64,000 nt of DNA from positions 3,348,001 to 3,412,000 of the forward strand of contig JAYKYS010000011.1 of assembly GCA_036924285.1 (NCBI GenBank). Direction: 5' to 3'. Shown piece by piece: positions 35,200-47,081 of the stretch. Every line of letters starts with the position of its first letter. Position 1 is the stretch's first letter. A model generated the notes under the pieces. It worked only from the letters and a program-made list of their open reading frames with translations. It had not been told where the DNA came from and did not search any database. The position numbers and the translations under genes are program-made. Source of the DNA: Asterella californica (Eukaryota; Streptophyta; Marchantiopsida; Marchantiales; Aytoniaceae).

Positions 35200-37720
35200 G
35201 ATTTTTAAAGTTAATAACGTATCAATGTAATTATATTACTTAAGATTACACCTTGCTTAGAGAGAAGATGATCTTAAGGACTTTTTGTAAGGAGAAGTCG
35301 ACTTCTTCCGAAGCCAGAAGACGGACATCTTCTAGGAAGACGGTGAATGTGTCTTCGGAGGTCCGCATGCCACATCATCAAGGAGTAGGTGTACTATCCA
35401 ATAGTAGGTAATTCGGGATAACCGAAGGCATTAACCTAAATCGCAGGGAAGATACGGGACGAAGCGCATTAGCATAAAAATGGTCGCATGCTTCTCGCAT
35501 TGAAGGTCGACTGCGCCTTAGGGATCGATTGTAACCCGAGTATCGAAGTAGGTCGTGAAAGCAAAGAGAGTTGAAATTGGGAGCACACCGGATCGAATTG
35601 AGGCAAAAGAGAGAGCGAGGTCAGATTTTACCAGCTAGGAGCACATTCGAGCTGAAGAAATCGCTGAGGATTTCAATAAGCAGAAATTGAGGGTCGATTA
35701 GGAACTAGAGAGAAGCTTCGAGACAAAAAGCGAGAATCGATTGCTGCAGCAGAGGGGCGCAGCTCAAGATTGACGACAGAAGCAAGATCACGGTACCACA
35801 TCGAAGATGGAAGTGAAGATTGGAAGCGCGCAGAAGACTGACGGTGCAATAGAAGTAGCCGGAAGCAGTATTGAGGTTCTTCCCGTGTTTTTTCTCCTTT
35901 CCTACCGCTTCCTGTCTCTGTTTTGATGTCCCCCGCGCTTCATCACTCGTTTGCAAGAAGTCCATTGATCGATTTCCCTGCCCTGAAATTCCTTCTGTAA
36001 AAATTGGACGCGGAAGCACTGTCCAATTTTCGAGAGCCATCTTCTCACTTCTTTCCAAGTTGGAATCGAGCTTCCACATCTCTCATTCTCAAATTAGATC
36101 ATATGACTAACAATTTTCTTATCTTACCGCATCTCTGTTCCTGAATCCATGGACAGTAGACGCTTCCGAAGATCTGAACATCTTCGGAAGATGCTTCTGA
36201 ATGTCTGAACGTCTTCGGAAGATGACTGTTTGCAATTCGTATCAAGATTGGATTGGATTGGGTTTTGTGTTGAGAGAAGCTTGGTACGAATCCTGAGTGA
36301 ACGGGTGAGTTGATTGTTGTTTCTAGAAGTTAGAAATTAGGAACCAGGCATGCGTCTCCTAATCTTCCCGTCTTCTCAAATCCACATCTTCCTAGAGAGA
36401 CTAGAAGGTTGGAACGGTTGGCAGAATGCACGAGAAGACGTGAGAGTCTTTTACGGATCTCTTCTGTCTGATCCATAACAACCTATTCTTCTTCTTCCCG
36501 AACTTAGAAGAGAGTTGTGAGAAGTCTTGTTGGCATAATCTACAGAGAATGGTCGAGGGTCATGTCTTGTCGTCATGCAGCAAGCTTCTTCTGAGCGTGT
36601 ATGAGAGGTAAGAAGTCGGAAGAACAGAGTATGAACGTTCTGTGTCCGTTGTGAGACTAGATTGCGTGTAGGAAGCTGAAGATAGATGAGACCAGTGGTG
36701 CGAAGCTTGACTACGGGGGGTCTTCCGAGTAAGTCAGTTAAATCAGAAGCTATATCGGGAGTCTTCCTGGAGCTCACTGTCACCGCAGGAGTTCGCAACC
36801 CTCTTCTGAACCTTTTCGTATACTTTGCTTCTCACGTATCTTGTATCTTCTGTTAGGAAGTAGGATGAAATGCAAGGTGGGTTGTCTTCTTGGGAATCCA
36901 TGCGATGCCTTGCTTAGTTGGGATTGTTTAGATATAGCTCGGAAGACGAGAGGTACTTAGGAAGCACTGTTAGAATCTCGAAAGACGTAATAGCTATCTT
37001 CTGGAAGATTAGATTTGTCTTCTGAGAGTGGAAGCTAGACTGTGAGGACTTGGAAAGGACTGAGCCTTTGACTCACAACAAGTACGTGTGGCTTAGTGTA
37101 ATAGAGCTCGAAGCATGTCGATGCATCCTCGAGGGTTGGTGTTATCAGCCGCAGAATTGACAAAGACCAAACTCTTCACCAAAGAGTTAGGTCTCGACTT
37201 CTTCCTGTGGGACTGGAACCTCGCGGACCAGGGTCTTCTGGAGGAGGTTTGGGCAGCACTGCCTTCGCGCAACCTTGTACATGTGAAGGCAGGGGTCGTT
37301 CGTGGAAGACCGTCTTCCTAGACGGTGGAGTGATGACGTAGGGCTTTTCACGGATCATAATCCAAAAACCGAGGGTACGAGCTCGAGAAGAAGATCTTAC
37401 CGATGATCTCAGAGAAGTGACATGTGCTTGGAAGCACGACTTGTCTCTTCTTGGAAGATAGATAGAGAAAGAATTGATGGAAAGTAGAAGCTTACCGGAG
37501 AAGCGTCTTCTGACGAAGCTGTTTCTTCATCTCCTCCCGAAGGGGAGAGCGCAAAAGACGAGATACCTTGGAGATCAAGACGTGGAGTTCCTGGAAACGA
37601 TGTGGGCCGGAGGAAACATCAACTGGGCGCCTTCTTCCATGCTTACATCCAGGTAGAGTTGGTGTACTTGAGCACCCCAGCAGGAGGGCATCTCACCACG
37701 TTCTTCTGCTATCTATGCGT
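35200..37720. other. Retroelement-like GAAGA-rich region
   Basis: Purine-rich DNA with many cttcggaag and gaagacg words, unlike the surrounding AT-rich sequence. Broken plus-strand frames at 37115-37321 and 37474-37656 have Leu/Trp-rich, protein-like content (FFLWDWNLADQGLLEEVW) but no family I recognise. Similar word use returns at 43.3-44.5 kb, so both may be internal parts of one retroelement family; the segment ends exactly where an LTR start begins at 37721. Confidence 0.4.
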
Positions 37721-37835
37721 TGTCGTGATGTGAATCATTTCACATAGTGAATAATTCATCTCTCAGTTAGAAATTAGTCTCTCTAAGTGAAGTTAAGACC
37801 TTAGAGAAGTCGATTTTGGAGGAAGTAAGCATTCA
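37721..37835 (+). repeat. Truncated start of the LTR-like family
   Basis: Begins TGTCGTGATGTGAATCATTT, as does the solo copy at 39457. It then follows copy 1 (14536-16035 read on minus) for ~110 bp, including ttagtctctctaagtgaagt, before the similarity stops. Confidence 0.65.
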
Positions 37836-38488
37836 AAAATCTAAAAATACCACGGTGTAGGTCTCATTGCGCTGATCACCATGGTATGTTCAAAAGTTGC
37901 AAACGGAGTTACAGGCGAAAAGTTACTTGGGGTTCTTCTCCAATATTTCTAATACAGAGAAATTTATCATAAATTTGAGTGAGTTCAAAAAATATGTTTT
38001 ATATTTTTCTCATGTAGATTGTAGTATGTAGTATGTAGTATGTGTTTGCATTTCGAAATGCACCAAAAGAGCATGTCTAGAGAAAGTTATGACACTTCGT
38101 GTTAGCAAAGGAAAGACAAAACACCATAGTTTTCTAGCATATCAGCTTAGAAATTGGTCTCTAAAACCAGTTGTGAGATCAGTTTCCATGGTGTAGCTGA
38201 GAAACTTGTAGGGAGGAGGTCTCTTGATCAAATCCCTTCAGACTCACAATCGACTTGGAGTAGGCTGGCCCCTTCGGGAAAATATGAGGGGCACCAAGTT
38301 GCAAGGGGCGGGACACTAGATGTCCTTTAAACGTATCGTGAATGTGGGACGCCTCCGTCTACCCTTGCACTAGTGCAGTCACTTGGGGTGGATGCTAGAG
38401 GGAGGTTACCACCGGATTTTGAAATGGACCCTATGCTAGAGGACTAAGCTCTCCTTGGGTTATCGGGGTCACTACTACGAATTAAGTT

Positions 38489-39036
38489 GCGGCTCTCTAA
38501 GTCCTGGGGTAGCGAGATGGCATCAAAGATACTCCAAGTCCGTACTAAATCTTTTGTAGAAAAATTTACATCTCGTCATATTATTCACTTGGGTCGAAAA
38601 ATCAAGTGAAATTGATACCTGAGGTAATACTTATGGCACTTCAAAGTTTAAGGGGGCCGGAAAACGACAATGGTGATAACTCGAGATCCACGTGTCAGAA
38701 CGAGGTGATTTCGGTGGTCAGAGATAGCCGTGGTGGAGTTACTTTGGGTGGAGGTGTCAAATGCGGCCCTCTAAGTCCTGAGGTAGCGAGATGGCATCAA
38801 AGATACTCCAAGTCGGTATCAAATCTTTTGACGAAAAATGTACATCTCGTCATATTTTTCACTTGGGTCGAAAAATCAAGTGAAACTGATACCTGAGACA
38901 ATACTTACTGCACTACAGAGTTTAAGAGGGTCTGAAAACGACAATGATAATAACTCGGGATCCACGTGTCAGAACAAGGTGATTCCGGTGGCCAGAGGTA
39001 GCCGTGGTGGAGTTATTTTGGATGGAGCTGTCAAAT
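38489..39036 (+). repeat. Two-unit 274-bp tandem duplication
   Basis: Unit 1 (38489-38762) and unit 2 (38763-39036) are alike throughout, sharing tctaagtcctggggtagcga-type starts and gggtcgaaaaatcaagtgaa. Both carry the same open but unrecognised frame, which is an effect of the duplication. Confidence 0.8.
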
Positions 39037-39095
39037 GCTGACAAAAAAAAAGAAAAAAAGAAGAAGACAAAAAAAAAAAAAGGTCAAATGCTGAC
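39030..39095 (+). repeat. A-rich insert flanked by a 13-bp direct repeat
   Basis: gtcaaatgctgac occurs at 39030-39042 and 39083-39095, bracketing 40 bp of A-runs with scattered G and C. The layout resembles a target-site duplication around a poly(A)-like tract, or slippage. Confidence 0.7.
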
Positions 39096-39301
39096 TGTAC
39101 GACCGACTCGATGGCCGTCCGTACAGATGAACCTGCGGAGTCTTAGTGAACTAGTCTTCTTACGTGTAGATTTATTATCAATGATTTATTTTTCTGCTGC
39201 CATATGTTTAGGGCATCTTTTATCCCTACCAGGTGACACTAAAGGTTACGTTGTCGTGTCGTGGACCGGCTCCTACTTGAAATTCAAATTTCGATGCTTA
39301 T

Positions 39302-41330
39302 CGCTCCAAAGACGCTCATGGAGGAAAGTGAGAAAGCCAAGCTAGGCCCCAGTTTATGGGCTTTTGGCACAATTTCGGATCTCCATTTTCATCGCATCAG
39401 TGGATAGAGCTCCTTGTCAGCTTTTCATAGACACTTTGTCTACTTCGTTTGGACGCTGTCGTGATGTGAATCATTTGACATAGTAAATGATTCACTTATC
39501 ACTGCTGTCGCGTTACTTAGCGCATGTTATTTCTACTCCGACACTTGATGTTTAGTAGTCTTAGAAGTTAGCTCTGTACTGTTCTTAGTCTTTTATGCTT
39601 TGGTTGACACCTTTTGCATATGGTGTTAACTCTGTCATATATTTTGGATCCTAGTAGGTAGGTAGTATGACATTTATCTTGTTCAAGCATTCGTACGCTT
39701 GTGCAAGTAAATTCATACTTATCTATGATACTCAATGTACATGACTTAGATTTACCATGTAGATAGGGGTTTGAAATCATGGGTTGTACTTACTTGTCGC
39801 CCATGCACGCTTTCTAGCTGATTTAAGTTATTTTTCGGGGCTGCGTGTCGTTTTAGGTAGTTTAAGTTTTACGTTGGCACTCTAGGGAGCTTGACGTGGT
39901 AGCCTATGAGTAAAACTAAGTTGCTACGTGGTTTAGGGTACTAAAGGACAACCAAGTGGAGCTATGAACTCCCATTGGTCTGTTTTTGTCTTTTGTTAAA
40001 CTCTAAATTTAGAAACAGAGCTCTAGAGTGGAGTTCGAGCAATTTGTGAGGGAACTTCGAAATCTGAGAGCATGGGGAGAGAGAGCTCGTCAAGCCAAGC
40101 ACTGTCAGTGAAATTTTCAGTCGATTTGAAGCAATAAAGACGAAGTTATGCCCAATTGAAGTTCGGATTATGCCAAAACTGCACCACTTTTGTTGATTTT
40201 GGGGTTTTCAGTGTCACTTGCAGCAGAATTGAAGAAATCTCTTCAAAACTTCGTGGTTGCGTTCTCTGCCAGCAGGGCTACGATTTCCCAAAAAGTTTCA
40301 TATCGATTGAGTAACTGAGTAATTCAGGGCGGCCGCTGAAGCAGAGGGGGTCTGAAAAGCTCTTAATCTAGAGCAGCGACTTCAGAGGAGGAGATCTGGA
40401 GTTCTGTGTGGAATCAGGAGGCCCAACTTCACAGGAGTGTTCAGCAAGCTGTGTACTGCAAATCCTGTAAGAAACTTTGAAATTGATCGAGCCAATCTCC
40501 TGTTCTATGTCAAAATAGCTGTCTGGGTACCAGAAACTGCCGTAATTTCTCTACTCAGAAAGTTTCTGTTCATATCTTAGTGCTCTGAATTGATCTGAAG
40601 CTGAAATTTCGTATGTGTATCCAGTAGAACCTCATTTACATGTAGGAGGAGTTCTGAGGTCTGAACCTTCACATATTTCTCAATCCTGAGTGTCAAAGTT
40701 CGCCATCTGATCTTATCATTGCTAGTTAAGCCTGAACTTTGCTTCCTGAACTTATCAGAAGAGCCTGGAGACTTATATGAGTGTTTTCAGTATCACCTTG
40801 AGACCTGAAGCCTATCCTGTGAGTAAACCAGCCACAGCCAGGAGCCCTACGCTTCCCTGAGTAGATTGCACACAGCCTTCAAGCTCATATCACAGCCAGA
40901 AGGTTCGCCCTTCCCAGGAAGACTCTCAATCCGACAACGCCTAGTGGAGAAGTTACATGACTTGAAAGATGGAGAAAACAAGCTAGGCCCCAATTTACGA
41001 GCTTTTGGCACAACTTCGGATCTTCGCTTTTATCGCATCAGTGGATAGAGCTCCTTGTCAGCTTTTCATATGCACTTTGTCTACTTCATTTGGACGCCTA
41101 GTGGAGAAGTTACAAGACTCGAAAGATGGAGAAAACAAGCTAGGCCTCAACTTACGGACTTTTGACACAACTTTGGATCTTCAGTTTCATCACATAGATG
41201 GGGTAGAGCTCTTTGTCAGCTTTCCATGGGCATCTTGTCTACTTCATTTGGACACCTATTGAAGAAGTTATGCGACTCGAAAGAAAGGAAAATCAAGTTA
41301 GACCCTAGTTTATTTGCTGATTGGGTATTT
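39302..41330 (+). repeat. ~158-bp tandem repeat interrupted by a solo LTR
   Basis: Units are about 39302-39456, 40937-41093 (157 bp), 41094-41251 (158 bp) and a partial one from 41252. They share aagctaggccccaatttacg-, ggatagagctccttgtcagc- and ctacttcatttggacgcc-type blocks. The 1480-bp element at 39457-40936 splits the array at the unit border. Confidence 0.8.
39457..40936 (+). mobile_element. Solo LTR-like element, copy 2
   Basis: 1480 bp beginning TGTCG and ending CGACA (perfect 5-bp inverted termini of TG..CA type), flanked by ACGC on both sides (39453-39456 and 40937-40940). Intact neighbouring repeat units read ttggacgcctagtgg, which shows the empty site and proves insertion. No coding capacity. 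It aligns end to end with 14536-16035 in inverse orientation. A solo LTR left by recombination is the simplest reading. Confidence 0.85.
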
Positions 41331-43250
41331 GCAGTCCTAGACGTTATATTAAAGATGCAAGGGGCATGCTTCCTCATTATGACAGAGAACTTCGTACGTA
41401 CAGAGACTGATACAAGGGGGCAGCTTAGGGGTTAGCTTGCATCTACGACTTGTCGATGGACGGTTTGGAGATATGGGAGTCCAATACACGCGCGCAAGAT
41501 GTCATTGGGTTCAGATCTGTGCAGGCTACGCACAGGTTAAGACAGTTTGGGAAGAGACGAATCAGGGGATGTGTACGGAGAGAAATTGAGACGCAGGAAG
41601 GAGATTTAGAGATTTCTGTTACTTGTGAAGGAGAATTGGACCGTTCAGACCGTTCCAGAGTCCAAACTTGCTGTCCTTTGATCCATCAAGATCAGAACAC
41701 CGAGTTCTACAAGAAACTGAAGACGATACCAAGTTTCATCGGGCGGTTTAAGAGTTCTGAGTGAAATTGGCTCGTAGGGAAGCGTTTGCGTCAAGTTTTT
41801 CATCGCTTGCGATCTAAAATTGGGTTGTTCTTCGCGATCGGTGTGCCAAGCTCTTCGTTCTTGGTGCCGACGCGATAAGAGAGTCTTCATCTACGCATAG
41901 GAAAAGACAATACGTGGATTGGATTGTTGGTTTGGGTGAGGTGAGCGAGTTTGAACCGCAGGGAGTCCATTTATGTCAGTTTTTTGTAACATGTGACCAA
42001 ATTTCTTGCGTGGTTTTGCAAGGGGAACTCCAGACGACTTGTTTGGAGTCTCGTTGGGTTCGTGATAGCTAGATCTATCTGCCAAGGAAGACGGATATCA
42101 GTTTAGACGATCCGTTTGTGCGGTGTGTGCGGTTTTAAGCCGCAAGGAGGAGTTTTTGAAGGTTTGGTCACCTGCGACCAAAAATCGGCAATATCTCGGC
42201 TGTTGGGAGTCGGATCTGAAGGTTTCTTGCGTTAACAGAGTCAGCGGAGGAGGAAGCGGACCCTATCGACATCTGAAGTCCGTTCGACGAAAGGAGAAAG
42301 TTCACAGATAGGTCTTTTTTGATTTCTTCGCTACGGGTTTTGCTCTTTTGAGTTCGTTAGAGTTATGGTTGGCTATATAGAGCTTGTGGTAGCTAGTTTT
42401 GGCTAAGAGCTTGTACATGGGTGTGGTTTGGACTTGGGTTTGGATCGCGTGATACTACTGTGGCTTTGTTTGTTAGCAAAGGGAAGTTTCTCTTGCTTTG
42501 GGCTACGCTTTGGTGGTTTTGGGTCAGGGTTGAGATTCAGGGGTTCGTTTTAGGGGCTTTGAAGCATATGACAGACTGCTATGGTCTGTTTCTCAGTTTT
42601 GTGTTCTTAGAAAGAAAGAACCGGCAGTGTACATACATTTGGAGTTGGTATATATTGCAGCGTTCGTTTTTTTGTTGTTTTTCTCTGTCTTGTCTTTGTT
42701 CAGAGCACAGCATCTCCACAGTCAAGAACCTCGCATTTTCTTGGACATCCTTCACGCAATATCCGACACGATAACGTAGGGTGGAGGAAAACCCAGAGGG
42801 ATGTACTCAAGAGAGAGAGAATTATGAGGGCAATTGTCGATCATCGAGCAGTGTAGAGTTTACCGTGCAGAGACTATCGAGTAGAGAATCGAAGAGCTAG
42901 GAGAAGATTTTACAGAGGTTACGTCTGAAGAGATTTTCTGACTGATGAGAGTTTTGACATCGAGGGACTGAGATTAGTAGACAAAATCGAGTAGAGATGA
43001 GACCTACAACTTGTACGCACATTTTTTTGAAAAGAAAACGGGAAGCTTCTAGGTCAACGCGATGATGCTTCACAAGAGCAGTTTTCTGATATTTCTGAGT
43101 CCTTGAGCGTGAGCTTTTCAATCTGCATGATCTGGAGTTGAAGATTTACCTACACGTCGTGTGTTTTATCTTGACCGGACCGAAGTCGTGGTGTTGTGTT
43201 TTCTTGCGATCCGTATTATGTGTGTTGTTTTCGTCCTCCTCTTTACGATC
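41331..43250. other. Unassigned sequence between retroelement parts
   Basis: Several mid-sized open frames (41450-41764, 42421-42774) lack domains and sit on no clear exon structure. Probably retroelement interior or U3-type LTR sequence. Confidence 0.3.
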
Positions 43251-43303
43251 GTATCACAACTAGAAGGTTCCACCCTTCTCAAGAAACTCTCGTCTCGACA
43301 ACA
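43250..43303 (+). repeat. 3' end of an LTR of the same or a related family
   Basis: The stretch from atcacaactagaaggttcca to ctcgaca parallels the last ~50 bp of both full copies (atcacagccagaaggttc ... ccgaca). A gag-like frame starts directly after it. Confidence 0.6.
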
Positions 43304-44283
43304 TGTCCAAGAGGGATCTGACAGAAGACCAGTTGGCGAGGTATGGGTCAACATGACAGTGCGAGGTGAAGGAAGAGACCTCAAGAGAAGAAGATCGGGC
43401 AGCGGCCGTGACTCCTCCTCTCACTTTAGTGCTTCAGACAGGACCGAGCACTCATCAGAAGACGCTTCTAGTGCGAGAAGACAACTCCAACGGTACATAA
43501 GACGCATCACCGCCGAGGAAGATGAGGCCTAGGAGTGTGCCTAGGAAGAGCACCTCTTTCTCGATCATTCATTCTGGATCGGAGTCGGATTCTCAAGAGG
43601 AGATGTTGAGCACCAAGATTGCGCAGAAGACAGCTTCTACAACTACAGAGAGTCTTTTGAAGACTCCAAAAGCTGAAGTATGGGTTGACATTCCGACTGC
43701 GACTCAAGGAAGCACAGCGAAGAGAACCGCTCCTGCAATGAGAAGAGATCTTCCACCCCGGAAGATGAGAAGATTAGTGTCTCCTCGCGCGTAGAAGCAG
43801 AAGATCACAGTGGTGGAAGAGGCATCCTTGTCTCTGGAAGACATGAAAGATGTCTCCGATCGATTTGTGGAGATGAACTTGTCTTCCGCGAGAAGAAGGT
43901 TGGAGGAATTCAGCATATTCTTCCAGTCGAAGATCCAGTCAGTCATGGAGTTGGTGGAGAAGCGTGTGATGGCTCAGGAGAAGCCACTACGACTTGGATT
44001 TGGTATGCGCACACTGATGCAACAGGAAGAGGTCCCGAAGAAAGTGGACACGCTGGAAGCCAACCTCCGCACCAAGGAGAAGCTTGCAGCGAAGTACAAG
44101 ACGGAAGCAGCTGCTTCTGCCAAGGAGTCAATACAGTTAAGGAAGAGCAACAAGGAGTTGCATGCACGTCTACAACAACGCGAACAGGAGGTTTTGTGGA
44201 ATCACCTCTCTCGCATAAGAAAAGACGACATGGAAGGCACTACAAGAAGCCGTAGAAACAGGGGGCACACACACTGTGATTGA
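43304..44283 (+). pseudogene. Degenerate gag-like, coiled-coil protein
   Basis: Starts with an ATG two bases after an LTR end. The coding sense passes through three frames, up to 43532, 43522-43794 and 43810-44283. It is basic and Ser-rich at first (RRRSGSGRDSSSHFSASD), then strongly helical (VEEASLSLEDMKDVSDRF, then LEANLRTKEKLAAKYKTEAA). Position and composition suggest a retroelement gag, but no CCHC knuckle or protease is seen. Frameshifts and stops make it non-functional as one protein. Confidence 0.45.
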
Positions 44284-46590
44284 TCTAACCCCGTTGGGAA
44301 TTGGAAGAGCAATGTGTGACAAACATTAATAGTTTGACATCTATGAAGCAGGGACAGTCTTCTGGAGGTGTCAGAAGCTGAATTGAACCCCCAGAAGTCA
44401 AGAATTGCTTCGGGAAGACTGTCGTGAAAAGATTAGAAGCCGTGATCTAGAAGCAGAAAGCGTCTTCCCGAGCTTCCCAACAGATATCTGTGTGATATTT
44501 TAGGTTGTAGTTGTTTGTTTAGGTCCATAGCACCTTCTGAAAGGTCTGGAAGCCATGTGGTTTTATGAGAAGACAGGATTTCTAGATAAGACCCGTGTGT
44601 TTGTGCGTTTGAACAAATCCTAGAATTTAGATTAAAGTGTCCACCTAGATATTGCACAAATTGAGATGGAGAAGATTTTATTATGACAGCATGTTGTCTT
44701 ATTTTCTCATGATAAAATAGCATGAAAAAGTCAATTTTGGTATCGAAGCCGTTTGAGCAAAACCCATGTTTACTAAGAAGGATTGCGCTACTAGACAACA
44801 ACGCTCGCCGATTAGCCATAGTGACGAGTTGACGAAAGATCATCGATAAGATGTCAAAACAAGATGGACGTCAATTATCGATTTCAAACATATAAGTAAT
44901 CCTTGCATACATCATTTGTTGAGTGGAATGGTTGAAATGAGCAAGATATTTGTGAGGATTAGGCATGCTTTCAGTTGATGAAGTCTTGAAGACTTTCATG
45001 TTAGATCATCTGAATGTAGACGAAGCTCTTTAAGATCAATAGGTTGTACCTCGAGACAATTACACTACTAAGAGAATAAACTGAAGAACCAATAATTAAT
45101 ATTAGAAGATACAGATGAACAGTGAATAACCATATCGTACCATGATTACTTTGCGAGTGTGCCACGAGTATGTTGAGATTGCACAATAGTAGTGCTTGCG
45201 ATATGTACCGTGTGTGTGCAACAAGTAAACATATGCATGCTAACTTGATATTCACCATAGCGAAAAAAGAACACAAGGACAAAGAAATCTATTGTTTGTT
45301 AGAGATCATGAACCAATCAAGAAATGTTAGCATACATGATGGTTGAACTTTACCAATTTGATCAAAGATAAGAGTTGATTACGAGGACTCCTAGAAGAAG
45401 TCAGATTACTTATCTTGAGATTGAGTAGTGTTAAATATATTGTGGATAAGTTTTGTTTTGCAGGTTCGTAGTTTAATGATATAACTGTTTTTTCTGGTTG
45501 TAGAGTACGTAACAACATTATAAATTGAACAATGATAAAACGCGACTGATCAGTTGTGAGTCGGATGTTTGAGTAAATAATGCCATCGAGACTTAATGCT
45601 GAAACAAAAGTTTTTGACATGGAAAAAGAAAAGACAAAGAGCGAGCAAGATGAGAGAATTCACGAGGGAAGAACTCTCAAAGAGAAGAGAGCTTCAGAGA
45701 GAGAAGGAGGCCGGAAGAAAGAACAGAAGACATATAGATTATTTCATATTTTCACGGTGAAAATTCTCTTGGAGATGATAACTCATAACAAGAAGATAGC
45801 GCTGAGGAGATACAGTTAGAGGAACCGAAGACTTTGTAGATTACCGTTGTGAGATACTTACGTAGACGCCAGAGCTAATCGACTGAAAGCACTAATATGA
45901 GCATGATTCATGCGGAAGTCCGATCGTATCATGAGAATTACCAACATTTGATTTTATTGATCATCTGCTGTAGTTTATAGTATCTGTGGGTCCTCTGTAG
46001 ATGTGTAAGTTGATCTTAGTTAGATTTATTATTTTTAATACATGGTGGGATATGCTATCCTAATTTCCTCGGATCAATTAAGTTTAAGTTAGTAAACCAG
46101 AACTGAATCTGAGAATTGAAAAATCTAGCTTTACAAATCTCAAAGAGATTTGTAATCGTCCAATCAAACTTTAACGTTGACTAGTTTTCTGTAATCAACG
46201 GAGAAAACTGTTATAAAAATAACGGAATAGTTTCACAATTGCGAATATCTCTTTTATTTTGAACGAGATATACTATCAAATATTACTTGGTAATAAGTAA
46301 ACATAGTCCGAATAGTACATTAACCCACTCTCATACGCCGGATGTAGAACCTGCAGAACCCAACTTGCGATTTGAGTCGGGCAAGAGCTACGGCCCTCTA
46401 TATCAAACGAAGTCAGAAGTACCGGACCGGAAGATCCACTGAAGATGATGGTCCACCGTCCCGTCCGGGAGAATTTCCCTTGGGTATTCCCTTTGTTGCA
46501 GGAACCGGCGGCTGGGCTGTGAATTGGATTCTACGACGCGCCTCACTTACCACACAGGCGGTGTACGTGGTTGTATGGCGTTCAAACTTG
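44284..46590. other. Intergenic, no gene recognised
   Basis: The first 200 bp keep the GAAGA-rich retroelement character. The rest is AT-rich. A Glu/Lys-rich frame at 45580-45819 is simple-composition and not called. Confidence 0.35.
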
Positions 46591-46600
46591 ACCGCGTCTA

Positions 46601-46680
46601 CAGTGTAGTCACCCGCCATAATCAAGTTCCAGACGCGCCTCAGTGTCGTCTCCCGCCATACAACCAGTTCGAGACGCGCC
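46601..46680 (+). promoter_or_regulatory. Tandem 40-bp duplication with E2F-like sites upstream of NUF2
   Basis: Units 46601-46640 and 46641-46680 share cagtgt....cccgccata....gacgcgcc. Unit 2 holds TCTCCCGCC (46649-46657), close to the E2F consensus, and GACGCGCC occurs a third time just upstream (~46535). NUF2 is a cell-division gene of the sort expected to be S/G2-M regulated, so the position ~400-480 bp before its ATG is suggestive. Function is inferred. Confidence 0.4.
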
Positions 46681-47081
46681 AGATGCTCATCTCAACGATC
46701 GCTCACGAAATTTGGCGAGAGTTGTTCTCTCCAGTTCTCTCGCGTGTTTGCTGCCTCATTCTGGACTTTGACAGCATCCGGAGACGGCAGCAAGGAGCTT
46801 CTTTAGACAGCATTAGAGATTTTAGAGATCTGTACATGAGCAAATACCGTTTTTCGGTACTGATGTTGAGTAGGCGTCTCGCATCTGCACGAAGTAGTGC
46901 ACCAAGCGTTGAGGAAGGAGGATGAGCTATCCAAGTTTTTGAACAGGCGAGGTCGGATTTCCAATTTCTGGTGAATTTTGGTGACGGCCCCACGTTAGTG
47001 GATAATTCTGTGCAGAATTTTTTCGGATATTATAGAATCTCTTAAGCAAGTGGGGCGTCGGGCATCTGACAGTCGGACGCT

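Noticed and set aside
38606..39041. Two similar plus-strand frames suggesting a small gene family
   Set aside because: They are the same stretch repeated by a 274-bp tandem duplication, with no codon evidence.
45580..45819. 79-codon Glu/Lys-rich frame
   Set aside because: Simple composition, no domain, no exon context.
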